Below are positions 16,106 through 25,044 of a DNA stretch of 64,000 nt, piece by piece. Within the stretch, counting starts at the first letter, position 1; each line of letters opens with the position of its first letter. Source of the stretch: Litoribacter ruber (lineage in GTDB: Bacteria > Bacteroidota > Bacteroidia > Cytophagales > Cyclobacteriaceae); the NCBI RefSeq assembly GCF_018500185.1, contig NZ_JAHBGI010000012.1:64708-128707 (forward strand), read 5' to 3'. Under the pieces are notes generated by a model that was given only the letters and a program-made list of their open reading frames with translations, was not told the origin of the DNA and did no database searches. Made by a program: the position numbers and the translations under genes.

Positions 16106-16133
16106 ACAAAACAACTAAACCAAACAATGCAAG

Positions 16134-16165
16134 CCGACAGTCCCCTGGATTGTCGGTTTTTTTAT
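16134..16165 (+). terminator. terminator of the OmpA/TPR gene
   Basis: CCGACAGTCC / GGATTGTCGG (one G-U pair), 3-base loop, then seven T. A copy of the 7-base repeat begins directly behind it. Confidence 0.88.
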
Positions 16166-16185
16166 TCGGTCTTCCGTCTCCGGTC
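16165..16185. repeat. degenerate 7-base tandem repeat (GTCT type), copy 2
   Basis: Units TTCGGTC, TTCCGTC and TCCGGTC on the plus strand. Same family as the copies at 12063, 28399 and 57226. Confidence 0.8.
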
Positions 16186-16285
16186 TTTTTAATAATCTTC
16201 CGAGTTTAAAGATTTTTCAGTAAGGTGATTTTGAAATTTATTAGATTATATCTATATTAAATGTTCAACTTAAAAGAAATACGAA

Positions 16286-16747
16286 ATGGTAAAAAGTTAT
16301 CAAGGAGTTCGAGTAGTTGAGGATAAGAAAAAATCCCTTCAGCCTATTTATGTAAAAGATTACATGACCACTAATCTGATCACCTTCAATCCGGAAGACG
16401 GCATCGACAAGGTGGTGGATATTTTGACTTCCAAAAGGATTTCAGGTGGTCCCGTGGTGGACAATTCCGGTAAATTGGTGGGAATGATCTCCGAAGGGGA
16501 CTGCCTTAAGCAGATCATCAAGGGGAAATACTCCAACACCCCCGACCTTGGCGGGAAAGTGTCGGAACACATGTCCACGGAAGTGCTGACCATGGGGCCT
16601 GACTTGAGCATTTTCGACGCCGCTCAGAAGTTCCTTACCCTCAAAGTGAGAAGGTGCCCCGTGATGAAGGACGGCAACCTGGTAGGACAGATCAGTATCA
16701 GCGATATCATCAAGGCTGTGCAGGACCTCAAATCTACAACCTGGTAA
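16286..16747 (+). CDS. CBS-domain pair protein
   Basis: A 153-residue cytoplasmic protein consisting of two CBS domains: VKDYMTTNLITFNPEDGIDKVVDIL ... GGPVVDNSGKLVGMISEGD (about 24-73) and VSEHMSTEVLTMGPDLSIFDAA ... RCPVMKDGNLVGQISISDII (about 91-145). CBS pairs bind adenosine nucleotides and sense energy state, usually regulating another protein, but none is fused or adjacent here. The target is unknown. The gene converges with the YdcF-like gene with only 19 bases between the stops and no terminator. Confidence 0.9.
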   Translation: MVKSYQGVRVVEDKKKSLQPIYVKDYMTTNLITFNPEDGIDKVVDILTSKRISGGPVVDNSGKLVGMISEGDCLKQIIKGKYSNTPDLGGKVSEHMSTEVLTMGPDLSIFDAAQKFLTLKVRRCPVMKDGNLVGQISISDIIKAVQDLKSTTW

Positions 16748-16766
16748 TGGCCTCAAAGGGATGGGC

Positions 16767-17537
16767 TCAAATATATCCTACCAATTTATATACTAATAGG
16801 CCAGCCCATTCCTTAAACATTTTTTGCCAGATCATCAGCGCATCAGGTGCGGGCTGGAAGAGGGACTTGAAGTTTGCCCCGCTGTCTGAACCATAATAAT
16901 CCACCGGGTAGGTTTCTGTTTGTAACCCCACTTTATCAAAGCATTTCTTGGACCTTGGCATGTGAAAAGCCGAGGTGATCAACAGGTAAGTTTCATTTTC
17001 ATCGAAACCTTTTTCTATGAGTGTTTCCCTGGCTAAAAGGGCATTTTCCCGAGTATTGACTGCCTGATTTTCGATAATTACATCCTCCATTGGCACCCCC
17101 GCGGTGTACATAAAGTTAGCCAATAGATCTGCTTCCCGATTGGTATTGGCATTATAGAAACCCTCGCCTCCAGTAATTAGGATTTTGTTGATCTTACCTT
17201 CTTTATAAAGCTGCATGGCGTGGGTAGCCCTATCGGCTCCTCGGTCGAAAAAGGTGCGGTCAGATGCGGTTTTATTGATGTTGGTAACTCCCGTCAACAC
17301 TATTCCCACCTCGTAGGTTGGTAATGTTGCAATTTCCTTAAACTGGGGTTCCCAAGCATTCATCAGTTTATTGGCCAAAAAGCGGTTGCTCATCAAGAGA
17401 AGGAGAATCAGGGAGGCCCAAAGTAGCTTTCTGCCTATCGGTTTTTTGACCATAATCAAACCCGAAATGAAAAGGATGAGAATAATGGTGAGGGGAAGAA
17501 TCAGGAAGCTGAAGATCTGGGATAAAAAGTAAACCAT
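16767..17537 (-). CDS. YdcF/ElyC-family membrane protein (DUF218)
   Basis: A 256-residue inner-membrane protein. Two hydrophobic segments open it (FSFLILPLTIILILFISG and RKLLWASLILLLLMSN). The periplasmic DUF218 domain follows, with VGIVLTGVTN, RATHAMQLYKEGKINKILITGG, NTRENALLARETL and YLLITSAFHMPRSKKCF. The last two are the best-conserved blocks of the family. E. coli ElyC acts in envelope maintenance at low temperature, and the biochemical activity is not settled. The start at 17537 was chosen because a promoter element at 17554-17561 lies inside the longer frame to 17591. Confidence 0.87.
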   Translation of the reverse strand: MVYFLSQIFSFLILPLTIILILFISGLIMVKKPIGRKLLWASLILLLLMSNRFLANKLMNAWEPQFKEIATLPTYEVGIVLTGVTNINKTASDRTFFDRGADRATHAMQLYKEGKINKILITGGEGFYNANTNREADLLANFMYTAGVPMEDVIIENQAVNTRENALLARETLIEKGFDENETYLLITSAFHMPRSKKCFDKVGLQTETYPVDYYGSDSGANFKSLFQPAPDALMIWQKMFKEWAGLLVYKLVGYI

Positions 17538-17553
17538 GGGATTGTTTTTTGTG

Positions 17554-17561
17554 CAAAAATA
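17554..17561 (-). promoter_or_regulatory. -7 element of the YdcF-like gene
   Basis: TATTTTTG on the minus strand, with TTTC 18 bases upstream as a 3-of-4 match to the TTTG -33 box. The leader to the ATG at 17537 is about 10 bases. Confidence 0.5.
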
Positions 17562-17661
17562 GAAAATTATCCCATGTTTGAAATATTCCAAAGGAAGGAC
17601 CCGGGAGTGACTTTTGTTTAATCTTATTGAATAAAAGTCATTTTGCTGTTTTATAGATATT

Positions 17662-17669
17662 TACATTTG
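17662..17669 (+). promoter_or_regulatory. -7 element of the small PLDc_N-like gene
   Basis: TACATTTG matches TAnnTTTG, with TTTG at 17642-17645 (16-base spacer, slightly short). Confidence 0.4.
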
Positions 17670-17702
17670 CTTTTTGTAAATTTAAGTCAAAATGAAAGCG
17701 CT

Positions 17703-17912
17703 ATGGATGAATTCGATTTGCCGCCATTTATTTGGATGGGATGGAAAGTAGCCGGAGGGATTATCCTGATATTTTTTGTCATTGCCTTGGTAATGATTCT
17801 CAACAACAAAGCCCTGCCTACCCGCGAAAAAATGCTTTGGATGTGGGGTTCTTTTTTACTTCCTATATTGGGACCCTTGCTCTATATTGTTTTGGGCAGG
17901 TATGGAAAATGA
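17703..17912 (+). CDS. small two-helix membrane protein, PLDc_N-like
   Basis: A 69-residue protein with two transmembrane segments (VAGGIILIFFVIALVMIL and LWMWGSFLLPILGPLLYIVLG). The pattern of the second, LPILGPLLYIVLGRYGK, is that of the phospholipase D-nuclease N-terminal (PLDc_N) domain, which occurs alone as a small inner-membrane protein in many Bacteroidota. No enzymatic activity is expected. The ATG at 17703 is preferred to the frame from 17643, whose first residues overlap the promoter element. Confidence 0.75.
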   Translation: MDEFDLPPFIWMGWKVAGGIILIFFVIALVMILNNKALPTREKMLWMWGSFLLPILGPLLYIVLGRYGK

Positions 17913-18004
17913 GATTTTGTGACATTCCATGTCCCTAGCTCAGCCAACTCTCGTGATTGGGTGAGAAATTAATTAACTTCGACATTCATTTTATTAGGAA
18001 GCCA

Positions 18005-21000
18005 ATGTCGGAGAAGCCATTCATCATTTATAAATCCTCTGCCGGATCGGGGAAAACTTACACGCTTACCAAGGAATACCTCAAACTTGCATTAGCCCAG
18101 CCTTATGCCTTCAAGTCCATTCTTGCGGTGACCTTTACCAACAAGGCAACACAGGAGATGAAGGAAAGGATTTTGGAGGTGTTGTCAAGAATGAAGCGGG
18201 AAATCCGTCCCAAGGAAGATCTTGATGCGACACTTCTTGCGCATTTCCAGATTACCCCCCTGGAACTGCAAGATAGGGCTCGGCAAACCTTGCTGGCCAT
18301 ACTTCATGATTATGGGAGTTTTTCTGTGAGCACCATCGACAGCTTTTTCCAAAAGGTGGTCAGGTCCTTTGCACGGGAGATTGATCTTCAGGCAAAATTC
18401 GACGTCGAGCTTGACCAGGATGCGGTGCTTTCCAGGGTGGTGGACCGGATCATTACCAAAGTGATGGATGACGAACTGCTTCACAAGTGGCTGGTAGACT
18501 ATGCCCAGGAGCAGGTGCAGGAGGGGAAAAGCTGGGATATCAGAAAGGGGATACAGGGTTTGGGAAAACAGCTATTCCAAGAAGGTTTCAAGCAGTATCA
18601 AGGTGACATCAAAAGATTTCTCGCAGATCCTCAAAACGTACAGGATTTAAAGAGCTTCATTCAGCAGCAGAGGAAAAAGCTTTTGGATTACTGCTGCGAA
18701 CTAAAAGAGGAGGCTACCAGAATTCGTACCGAGTACGGCTTGGAATGGACGGATTATAGTGGTGGAGGGCGATCTTTTGCCAAGAGATTTGAGGATTTGG
18801 GGGCTAAACCCTGCCCAGTGCCGGCTTTAACTGACGCCCAGATGAAAATGGTGGACAACCCGGAGGGCTGGGCTACCAAGACCAGTAAGAACAAAGATCT
18901 GATTGAGGCTTCCTTCCATGCCGGTTTGGGAAGGATAATTTCTGAATTTGGCACCTTAACTAGGAGCTGGAACACGCTTGAGGCCGTAAGGAAGAATTTT
19001 TATGTATATGGGATTTTCAAAAACCTGCTTGATGAGCTCATTGAGCTGAAAAACGATGAAAATATCCTGCTGATTTCAGATGCAAATGATTTTCTCAAAG
19101 AAATTACCAAGGAGAATGACGCTCCATTTATTTACGAAAAAGTAGGAAACCAATACCAGCACTTTTTAATCGATGAATTTCAGGACACCAGTGGCTTTCA
19201 ATGGGAAAGCTTTAAGCCCCTTTTGGAAAACTCGCTGGCCGAAAATAAGACCAATTTATTGGTTGGGGATGTGAAACAGTCCATTTACCGCTGGAGGGGC
19301 GGGGAATTAAGATTGCTTTTGGAGGAAGTGGAGCGGCAAATAGGTGAAGAAAAGATCCGGGTGGAGAATCTGGAAACCAATTACCGGAGCCTTCCCAATA
19401 TCATTAATTTCAACAATACAGTTTTTACCCAGCTCAATAAATTGCTGCAGGGCACTTTGAGTGAGAAATATGGGGAAGAGGCTGCTGGCATTCTGGCAAA
19501 AGCTTACGCTGATGTGGAGCAGAAGGTATCTGACCGAAAGTCAGCTGCTGCTTTCAAGGGGAAAGTTCGGATGGAATTTATTCAGGAAGATAAGGATGCG
19601 GAAGAAGGGGGCTGTGAGGCCCAGATGCTGCAAAAGCTGCCCCAAGTGGTGATGGAGCTGCAGGATAGGGGGTATGCTTTGAAGGATATCGCGTTTTTGG
19701 TGAGAAGGAAGTCTGAGGGGGAAAGGATTGTGCACACGATGATGCAGGCGGCAGAGGATTTTTCGGATTATAGGTTTGATGTGCTTTCAGATGAGGCCAT
19801 GTATTTGGGGCAAGCTTCCTCGGTGAAGGCATTGGTAGCAGGGATGAAATATATTTTTGATACAGGGGACAGGGTTTCCTACACCTCCATGTGGTATTTC
19901 CGCGGGGTGATTTTTGGGGAAAGTGTTTCGCATGAGCTTTTCAGCATTACAGAATTGCCGGCAACCTTGGAGGAAAAAGCCAAACAGTTGGCCGACAGGA
20001 TCCCGCAGTTTTTGCAAATGCCCCTCTCCGAAATGTTGGAAGAATTGATCCAGATTCTGGATTTGGCAAAGGCAGGAAAAGAAAAGGCCTATATCTCTGG
20101 GTTTAAAGAGGCTGTATTTGATTATGTGGGAAAAAATAGAGCCGATCTTGCGGGTTTTTTGGAATGGTGGGAGGAAAACCAGCAAAAGCGCACCGTGAAG
20201 ATCCCCGAAAACCATGATGCCATGCGCATATTGACCATTCACAAGTCAAAAGGCCTTCAATATAAAGTAGTCCTCATGCCTTACTTGGACTGGACCATTT
20301 TTGATACCACCAAGGATAACATTTTATGGAGTCCATTTGAATTGGAGGGTCTTCCCTCGACCATCATCCCCCTGTCACTTAAAAAGGAACTGGCCAACTC
20401 GGCTTTTGAGCAAGTCTATGCCAGCGAAGAAATCATGGCTTATTTGGATACACTGAACATGGTGTATGTAGCCTTGACTAGGGCAGAGGAGGTGTTTTGG
20501 TCCTTTACGGCTTATAAAGATACCAGCAAGTCAAAATCACTGAATGCACTGGGTATAAATCTGCAATTGCTGCTCGAGCAATGCAATTCCGTGAATGCTG
20601 CTGTTAATCTACCAACATACTTTGACGGTGAGTCAAAGGTTTTTGAATTTGGTGAATGGGGGGAGAAAATTATTTCCCCAACTATCAAAACCGTCCCGAC
20701 CGATTTGCGCTGGGATTACACCCCATGGCAGGAGCTGTTGAAAGTGCGTGAGCTTGACCAAAACTTGGAAGGCTCGGACGTGCTTGACCAAAAGAGGAAG
20801 TATGGTTTGCTTATTCACCGCCTCCTCGAGCATTCCAAAACCAGGGAGGAAGCCAACCAGTGGGTTGATTCATTCATGTTTGAGGGGGAAATCACACAGG
20901 ATGAAAAAGTTATTCTCCAGAAACAGCTGGAAGTACTTTTTGAACAAGAGTTATTTAGAAGTTGGTTTGGAGGAAATGGAGTGCTGCTGGCAGAGCAGGG

Positions 21001-21244
21001 GATTATTCTCCCGGGTGGCGAGCAAAAGCGGCCTGACCGGGTGATCCTTAGGGAGAATTTGGCTGTCATCGTAGATTTTAAAACGGGGGAGGAAAAAAAA
21101 TACTATAAAAATCAAGTCCAGGATTATATGGAGCTGGTCAGTGAGATTACCAAGTTACCGGCCAAAGGTTACCTCTGCTACCTGGAATCCGGGAGGATTG
21201 TGGAGGTGTCACTTGTGGGCAAGCAAGGTCAACTTTTCAATTAA
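18005..21244 (+). CDS. addA: AddA-type helicase-nuclease (UvrD/Rep family)
   Basis: Large subunit (1079 residues) of the AddAB recombination complex, which unwinds and trims double-strand ends for RecA. Helicase motifs run in order: Walker A SSAGSGKTYTL (K17), FTNKATQEMKERI (Ia), IDEFQDTSGFQW (Walker B), VGDVKQSIYRWRGGE (III), LTIHKSKGLQYKVV (V) and YVALTRAEEVFWSF (VI). The C-terminal 200 residues are a RecB-type PD-(D/E)XK nuclease: LLIHRLLEHSKTREE, then VIVDFKTGEEKK with catalytic Asp and Lys, then NQVQDYMEL. The start MSEKPFIIYKSS is 10 residues before Walker A, as usual. The TTG start at 17957 is unlikely. addB follows after 24 bases. Confidence 0.88.
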   Translation: MSEKPFIIYKSSAGSGKTYTLTKEYLKLALAQPYAFKSILAVTFTNKATQEMKERILEVLSRMKREIRPKEDLDATLLAHFQITPLELQDRARQTLLAILHDYGSFSVSTIDSFFQKVVRSFAREIDLQAKFDVELDQDAVLSRVVDRIITKVMDDELLHKWLVDYAQEQVQEGKSWDIRKGIQGLGKQLFQEGFKQYQGDIKRFLADPQNVQDLKSFIQQQRKKLLDYCCELKEEATRIRTEYGLEWTDYSGGGRSFAKRFEDLGAKPCPVPALTDAQMKMVDNPEGWATKTSKNKDLIEASFHAGLGRIISEFGTLTRSWNTLEAVRKNFYVYGIFKNLLDELIELKNDENILLISDANDFLKEITKENDAPFIYEKVGNQYQHFLIDEFQDTSGFQWESFKPLLENSLAENKTNLLVGDVKQSIYRWRGGELRLLLEEVERQIGEEKIRVENLETNYRSLPNIINFNNTVFTQLNKLLQGTLSEKYGEEAAGILAKAYADVEQKVSDRKSAAAFKGKVRMEFIQEDKDAEEGGCEAQMLQKLPQVVMELQDRGYALKDIAFLVRRKSEGERIVHTMMQAAEDFSDYRFDVLSDEAMYLGQASSVKALVAGMKYIFDTGDRVSYTSMWYFRGVIFGESVSHELFSITELPATLEEKAKQLADRIPQFLQMPLSEMLEELIQILDLAKAGKEKAYISGFKEAVFDYVGKNRADLAGFLEWWEENQQKRTVKIPENHDAMRILTIHKSKGLQYKVVLMPYLDWTIFDTTKDNILWSPFELEGLPSTIIPLSLKKELANSAFEQVYASEEIMAYLDTLNMVYVALTRAEEVFWSFTAYKDTSKSKSLNALGINLQLLLEQCNSVNAAVNLPTYFDGESKVFEFGEWGEKIISPTIKTVPTDLRWDYTPWQELLKVRELDQNLEGSDVLDQKRKYGLLIHRLLEHSKTREEANQWVDSFMFEGEITQDEKVILQKQLEVLFEQELFRSWFGGNGVLLAEQGIILPGGEQKRPDRVILRENLAVIVDFKTGEEKKYYKNQVQDYMELVSEITKLPAKGYLCYLESGRIVEVSLVGKQGQLFN

Positions 21245-21268
21245 ACTCATTTAGCAATCATCAGGTAT

Positions 21269-24142
21269 ATGCATAGTTTTCTTAGAAATACAGCACAGGA
21301 TATATTACAGAGTTTTCCCTTACTGAAAGATGTGACCGTGGTATTTCCCAATCGGCGGGCAGGGCTTTTCTTTACCCAGCATCTGGGCAAAATCATTGAC
21401 AAGCCTCAATGGCTTCCGGAAGTCAAAACTATCGAGGACTTATTTTACGGCTATGCCGGGAATAGACCTGCGGATAACCTGACGTTGATCTTTGAGCTTT
21501 ATAAGGTTTATCAAAAGCTGCACCCAGCCCCAGAGGAATTTGATCGGTTTTATTATTGGGGAGAAATGATCCTAAAGGATTTCAATGACCTGGACCAATT
21601 TCTCGCCAATGCTGAGAAGCTCTACCGTGATCTTTCGGAAATCAAAGAAATTGAAACTGATTTAAGTTACTTGACTCACGATCAAATTCGGCTGATAAGG
21701 GAGTTTTGGAAGTCTTTTAACCTTCAGGACAAAGGGCATCAGGATAAATTTCTGAAATTTTGGCAAATGCTCCATGGCCTTTATGTGAACTTTAAAGACG
21801 AACTGGAAAACAAGCGGCTAGCATATGGTGGGATGTTGTACCGAAAGGTGATAGAATCCCTTGAGAGCATACCCAAACCAGACAGGCAATATGTATTTGT
21901 GGGGTTCAATGCTTTTACGAAAACTGAGGAGGTGCTTCTCAAGCATTTCATCCAAAAGTTTGGAGCAAAGATTTATTGGGATCTGGATGCCTATTACATT
22001 CAAAATTTGAATCAGGAGGCCGGCCTCTTTTTCAGGGAATACATGAAGGACCCTGTATTTGGTCCTACTTTCCCCGAAAACTTGCCTACGGAGATTGCTA
22101 ACAGGAAAGCCAAGATAAAAACCTACGCCATTCCACTGAAGGTCAACCAGGCAAATCTGGTAGGAAAGCTGTTAGAGAAAATCAAAGGGGAGGAGCCCCT
22201 GGAGGAAACAGTGGTAATTTTGCCGGATGAGCAGTTGCTTTTTCCCACGCTACATGCCATGCCCCCCAATATTGACAAGATCAATGTAACGATGGGCTAT
22301 CCGGTCAAAAATGCCCCTGTTTACGCATTTTTGGAAGGAGTGCTTGATCTTCAAAAATACACCAAGGTCGAGGAAGGGAAAGTCATGTTCTATCACAAGC
22401 CTGTGCGTGAACTTTTGGCCTCACCTTATTTGCAATTTGAAAACGCCAAGGAAGTACAGACCCTGTTGAAAAACATCCAAGAGACCAACCTGGTCTATGT
22501 GCCGCAGGAAATGCTGGCAAAGGTCAATGGGTTTTTCAAGATGCTTTTCGTAAAGCTTTCCCCTTCCCAGATATTTCCCTATCTGGGGGAAGTGATCAAG
22601 CGGTTGCATAGGCAGGCATCAGAGGAGACTCTGCAGAAAAGCTATTTGATGCAAACTTACAAGCAGCTAAACAGGCTGGGGGAGATTCTTTCCGGTCAGC
22701 AGGATGTGGGGATGAGCATGGATTTTTTCATCCGCATATTCCGTCAGGTTTTCAGGGAGGTCAAATTGCCCTTTGAGGGTGAGCCGCTGGCCGGTCTGCA
22801 GGTGATGGGGGTGTTGGAGTCGAGAAACCTGGATTTCCGAAGGGTGATAATCTGTAATATGAACGAGGAGAGTTTTCCGCCAGGCGGAGGGATGAATTCC
22901 ATGATACCATTCAACCTTCGCAGGGCATTTGGCTTGCCCGTGCAGGAGCAGAATGATGCCATCTATGCTTATACCTTCTATAGGTTGATGCACAGTGCGG
23001 AGGAAGTTCATATGATCTATACTACTGCGGGTGACCAGGGCAAGGCCGGGGAGAAAAGCAGGTACATTCAGCAAATGGCTGAAGAAATGGATTTGGCCGA
23101 AGGGGCAATGGAAGAGGAAGTGGTGTTTGTGCCGGTAGACTTGAGCAAGTCCCAGCCTATATCCATTCCAAAAAACGAAAAGATTTATAAGTCTCTTGAA
23201 AGGTATGTGCTCAAAGAGGCCGGTGAACGGGTGACCGCCTTTTCGCCATCTGCCCTGAATGTCTGGCTCGACTGCAGGCTGAAATTTTATTTTAAGTATA
23301 TCGCAGGCATGGATGAAAAGTCGACGGTGAACGAAGAAGTGGATCCGGCAGTTTTTGGAAATCTCGCCCATTTGAGTTTGGAGATTCTTTATCAAAATTA
23401 CATTGAAAGGAAAAAAAGCGCCGTCATTGAAAAGACGGATTTTGAAAGATTGAAGCAACTGGTTTTTCCCTCCATTGAAAAAGCCATACGGAAGCAGTAT
23501 TTTTTGGAAGACAATGCAGAGGTCAAGCTCAACGGCCAGTTGGCTATTGCCCGGGATGTGCTTCAGAAATATGTGTTGGGAGTATTGGCCATTGATGAAA
23601 ACACGGCGCCATTTGAGATCATCTCCTTGGAGGCGGAGAAAAAGTACAGGACTGCTGTGGAGATAGACACGCCGGCAGGACTGAAGAGCGTGGCAGTGGG
23701 TGGAATCATCGATAGGGTGGACCGAGTGGGAGAGACTGTGCGGTTGATTGATTACAAATCAGGCACAGATAAGAAAACCTTTCCCGACATTCCCTCCCTT
23801 TTTGACAGGCAGCTCAAGAGCCGAAATAAGGCAGCCATGCAGACTTTGTTGTACGGACTTCTATATGACTCCAAGTTCCCTTCAGAAAACAGTCCGCTCA
23901 AACCAGCGATTTTCAACCTAAGGGAAATCTTCAAACCTGACTTCAATCCCTATCTTCAGGTGAAAGTTGGAAGAACTCAAGGGGAGGAGTTGAATGATTA
24001 TAGATATCACAGAGAGGATTTCGGGTCGGAGCTCAGAAAGCTCCTCGAAGAAGTGTATGATCCCGAGGTGCCTTTTGACCAGACCGAGCATGAGGACAAA
24101 TGTCGATACTGTCCTTATCAGGAAATCTGTGAAAGAGGATAA
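21269..24142 (+). CDS. addB: AddB-type PD-(D/E)XK exonuclease subunit
   Basis: Second subunit (957 residues) of the AddAB-like complex. The N-terminal two thirds resemble a helicase without a Walker A motif (VVFPNRRAGLFFTQHLGK replaces it). The block VMGVLESRNLDFRRVIICNMNEESFPPG corresponds to helicase motif IV/V remnants. The nuclease domain lies at about 660-957: Cys in WLDCRLKFYFKYI, HLSLEILY-type helix, VGGIIDRVDRVG and LIDYKSGTDKK (catalytic Asp and Lys). The end holds CRYCPYQEIC. Together with the first Cys these give the four-Cys iron-sulphur staple typical of AddB. Pairing with addA in one operon supports the call. A strong terminator follows. Confidence 0.87.
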   Translation: MHSFLRNTAQDILQSFPLLKDVTVVFPNRRAGLFFTQHLGKIIDKPQWLPEVKTIEDLFYGYAGNRPADNLTLIFELYKVYQKLHPAPEEFDRFYYWGEMILKDFNDLDQFLANAEKLYRDLSEIKEIETDLSYLTHDQIRLIREFWKSFNLQDKGHQDKFLKFWQMLHGLYVNFKDELENKRLAYGGMLYRKVIESLESIPKPDRQYVFVGFNAFTKTEEVLLKHFIQKFGAKIYWDLDAYYIQNLNQEAGLFFREYMKDPVFGPTFPENLPTEIANRKAKIKTYAIPLKVNQANLVGKLLEKIKGEEPLEETVVILPDEQLLFPTLHAMPPNIDKINVTMGYPVKNAPVYAFLEGVLDLQKYTKVEEGKVMFYHKPVRELLASPYLQFENAKEVQTLLKNIQETNLVYVPQEMLAKVNGFFKMLFVKLSPSQIFPYLGEVIKRLHRQASEETLQKSYLMQTYKQLNRLGEILSGQQDVGMSMDFFIRIFRQVFREVKLPFEGEPLAGLQVMGVLESRNLDFRRVIICNMNEESFPPGGGMNSMIPFNLRRAFGLPVQEQNDAIYAYTFYRLMHSAEEVHMIYTTAGDQGKAGEKSRYIQQMAEEMDLAEGAMEEEVVFVPVDLSKSQPISIPKNEKIYKSLERYVLKEAGERVTAFSPSALNVWLDCRLKFYFKYIAGMDEKSTVNEEVDPAVFGNLAHLSLEILYQNYIERKKSAVIEKTDFERLKQLVFPSIEKAIRKQYFLEDNAEVKLNGQLAIARDVLQKYVLGVLAIDENTAPFEIISLEAEKKYRTAVEIDTPAGLKSVAVGGIIDRVDRVGETVRLIDYKSGTDKKTFPDIPSLFDRQLKSRNKAAMQTLLYGLLYDSKFPSENSPLKPAIFNLREIFKPDFNPYLQVKVGRTQGEELNDYRYHREDFGSELRKLLEEVYDPEVPFDQTEHEDKCRYCPYQEICERG

Positions 24143-24145
24143 AAT

Positions 24146-24188
24146 AAAAACAAGGGCCTTCCCAAAACGGGAAGGCCCTTGTTTTTTT
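24146..24188. terminator. bidirectional terminator between addB and the YCII gene
   Basis: Eighteen-base perfect stem AAAAACAAGGGCCTTCCC / GGGAAGGCCCTTGTTTTT, loop AAAAC, T runs on both strands. It touches the YCII stop codon. Confidence 0.93.
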
Positions 24189-24654
24189 AGAAGCTTTTCT
24201 TCTGCACTTTTTTGCTAAGCTCTGGGATGGCCATGAGTGCGGCTGATCCATACCATTGCACCAAATCCATTTTCAATACACCGGCCTTGATGGCGGGGTC
24301 CCGAGAAGTCAGCTCCTCGGCCTCTACAAGGGTGGCTACATTAAAAAGAAAAATACCCCGAAGTTCATCACCATCTATAAAAGGGCCGGCCAAAATGAGT
24401 TTGCCTTCAGCCGCCAGTTGGTTGATGTTTTCCATATGTCCTTTTTGAATTTCGGCTCTTTCCTCGGTACTGTATTTCTCCACCTGATCACCTCTTTTTA
24501 GGAAGGCCATTACATAGGTCTTCATTCCATAGTCATCTGCCTTGTATTGCTCGGCCAGCTTCTGATCGTAGGTCTCTTGGGCCATCAAGGTTTGGGAAAA
24601 AAGCAGGGTGAGAAGTAGGGGGCAAATCCTTAAAAGTTGTCTAATTATCTTCAT
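24187..24654 (-). CDS. exported YCII-domain protein
   Basis: A 155-residue protein with a Sec signal peptide (MKIIRQLLRICPLLLTLLFS, probable cleavage after LMAQ) and then a ferredoxin-like YCII fold. The markers are YVMAFLKRGDQ, the helix KGHMENINQLAAEGKLILAGPF, and LRGIFLFNVATLVEAEELTSRDPAIKAG, where the DPA block is the family signature. YCII proteins are normally cytoplasmic and of unclear activity, while exported versions are found in Bacteroidota. The start at 24654 was preferred to 24687 because it begins the signal peptide. It converges with addB. Confidence 0.82.
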   Translation of the reverse strand: MKIIRQLLRICPLLLTLLFSQTLMAQETYDQKLAEQYKADDYGMKTYVMAFLKRGDQVEKYSTEERAEIQKGHMENINQLAAEGKLILAGPFIDGDELRGIFLFNVATLVEAEELTSRDPAIKAGVLKMDLVQWYGSAALMAIPELSKKVQKKSF

Positions 24655-25044
24655 AGGTAGGTAAAGTTTTGAAAGGCAATTTACCAAAATAATCTGATCC
24701 CTGATAGCAAAGTTTTACTCCCAAAAGCAGAAGCCCCCACTGAAAAGCAGAGGGGATTGTCAGACCAAGTTTCCCAAAATTACATGCTGAAAGGAAGAGA
24801 TTAGGCCAATTTCCCAAAATGGCCCTGAAAGGCCTGGGTAAAATCAGGTAATTGATAAATGGGTTTAAGTAGATTGATTTAAATATTTGATTTATAAATG
24901 ATAAAGCCTAATTTAGATTAATCTAAATTAGGCTAACCTAAATAATTACGCTTAGGCTAAATCAACTTTTTGCGCAATTTTGCCGTATTTGAAGCCATTT
25001 TTTCCTACATTCGATATCGTATTAATTCGAGCCAAAACCATATT
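24655..25044. other. intergenic region before the receiver gene, with long palindrome
   Basis: 390 bases without a credible gene. The left half has a pair of TTTCCCAAAAT words (24768-24778 and 24810-24820). The right half is very AT-rich and holds the 28-base perfect palindrome at 24906-24933, with the words TTAGGCTAA at 24929-24937 and again near 24952-24960. The divergent start of the YCII gene and the start of the receiver gene both lie here, so it is a regulatory region for both. Confidence 0.6.
24906..24933. repeat. perfect 28-base palindrome
   Basis: GCCTAATTTAGATT joined directly to its reverse complement, with no spacer. It could be an operator for a dimeric regulator or a cruciform-forming site. 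It has no T tail, so it is not a normal terminator. Confidence 0.85.

Noticed and set aside
16165-16185. CRISPR array made of the repeated GTCT words
   Set aside because: Units are 7 bases, degenerate, without spacers, and no cas gene is present.
22667-23458. 263-residue minus-strand frame inside addB
   Set aside because: Mirror of the coding strand. addB is continuous and shows its motifs here, while the antisense text has no motif and is rich in His and Phe.
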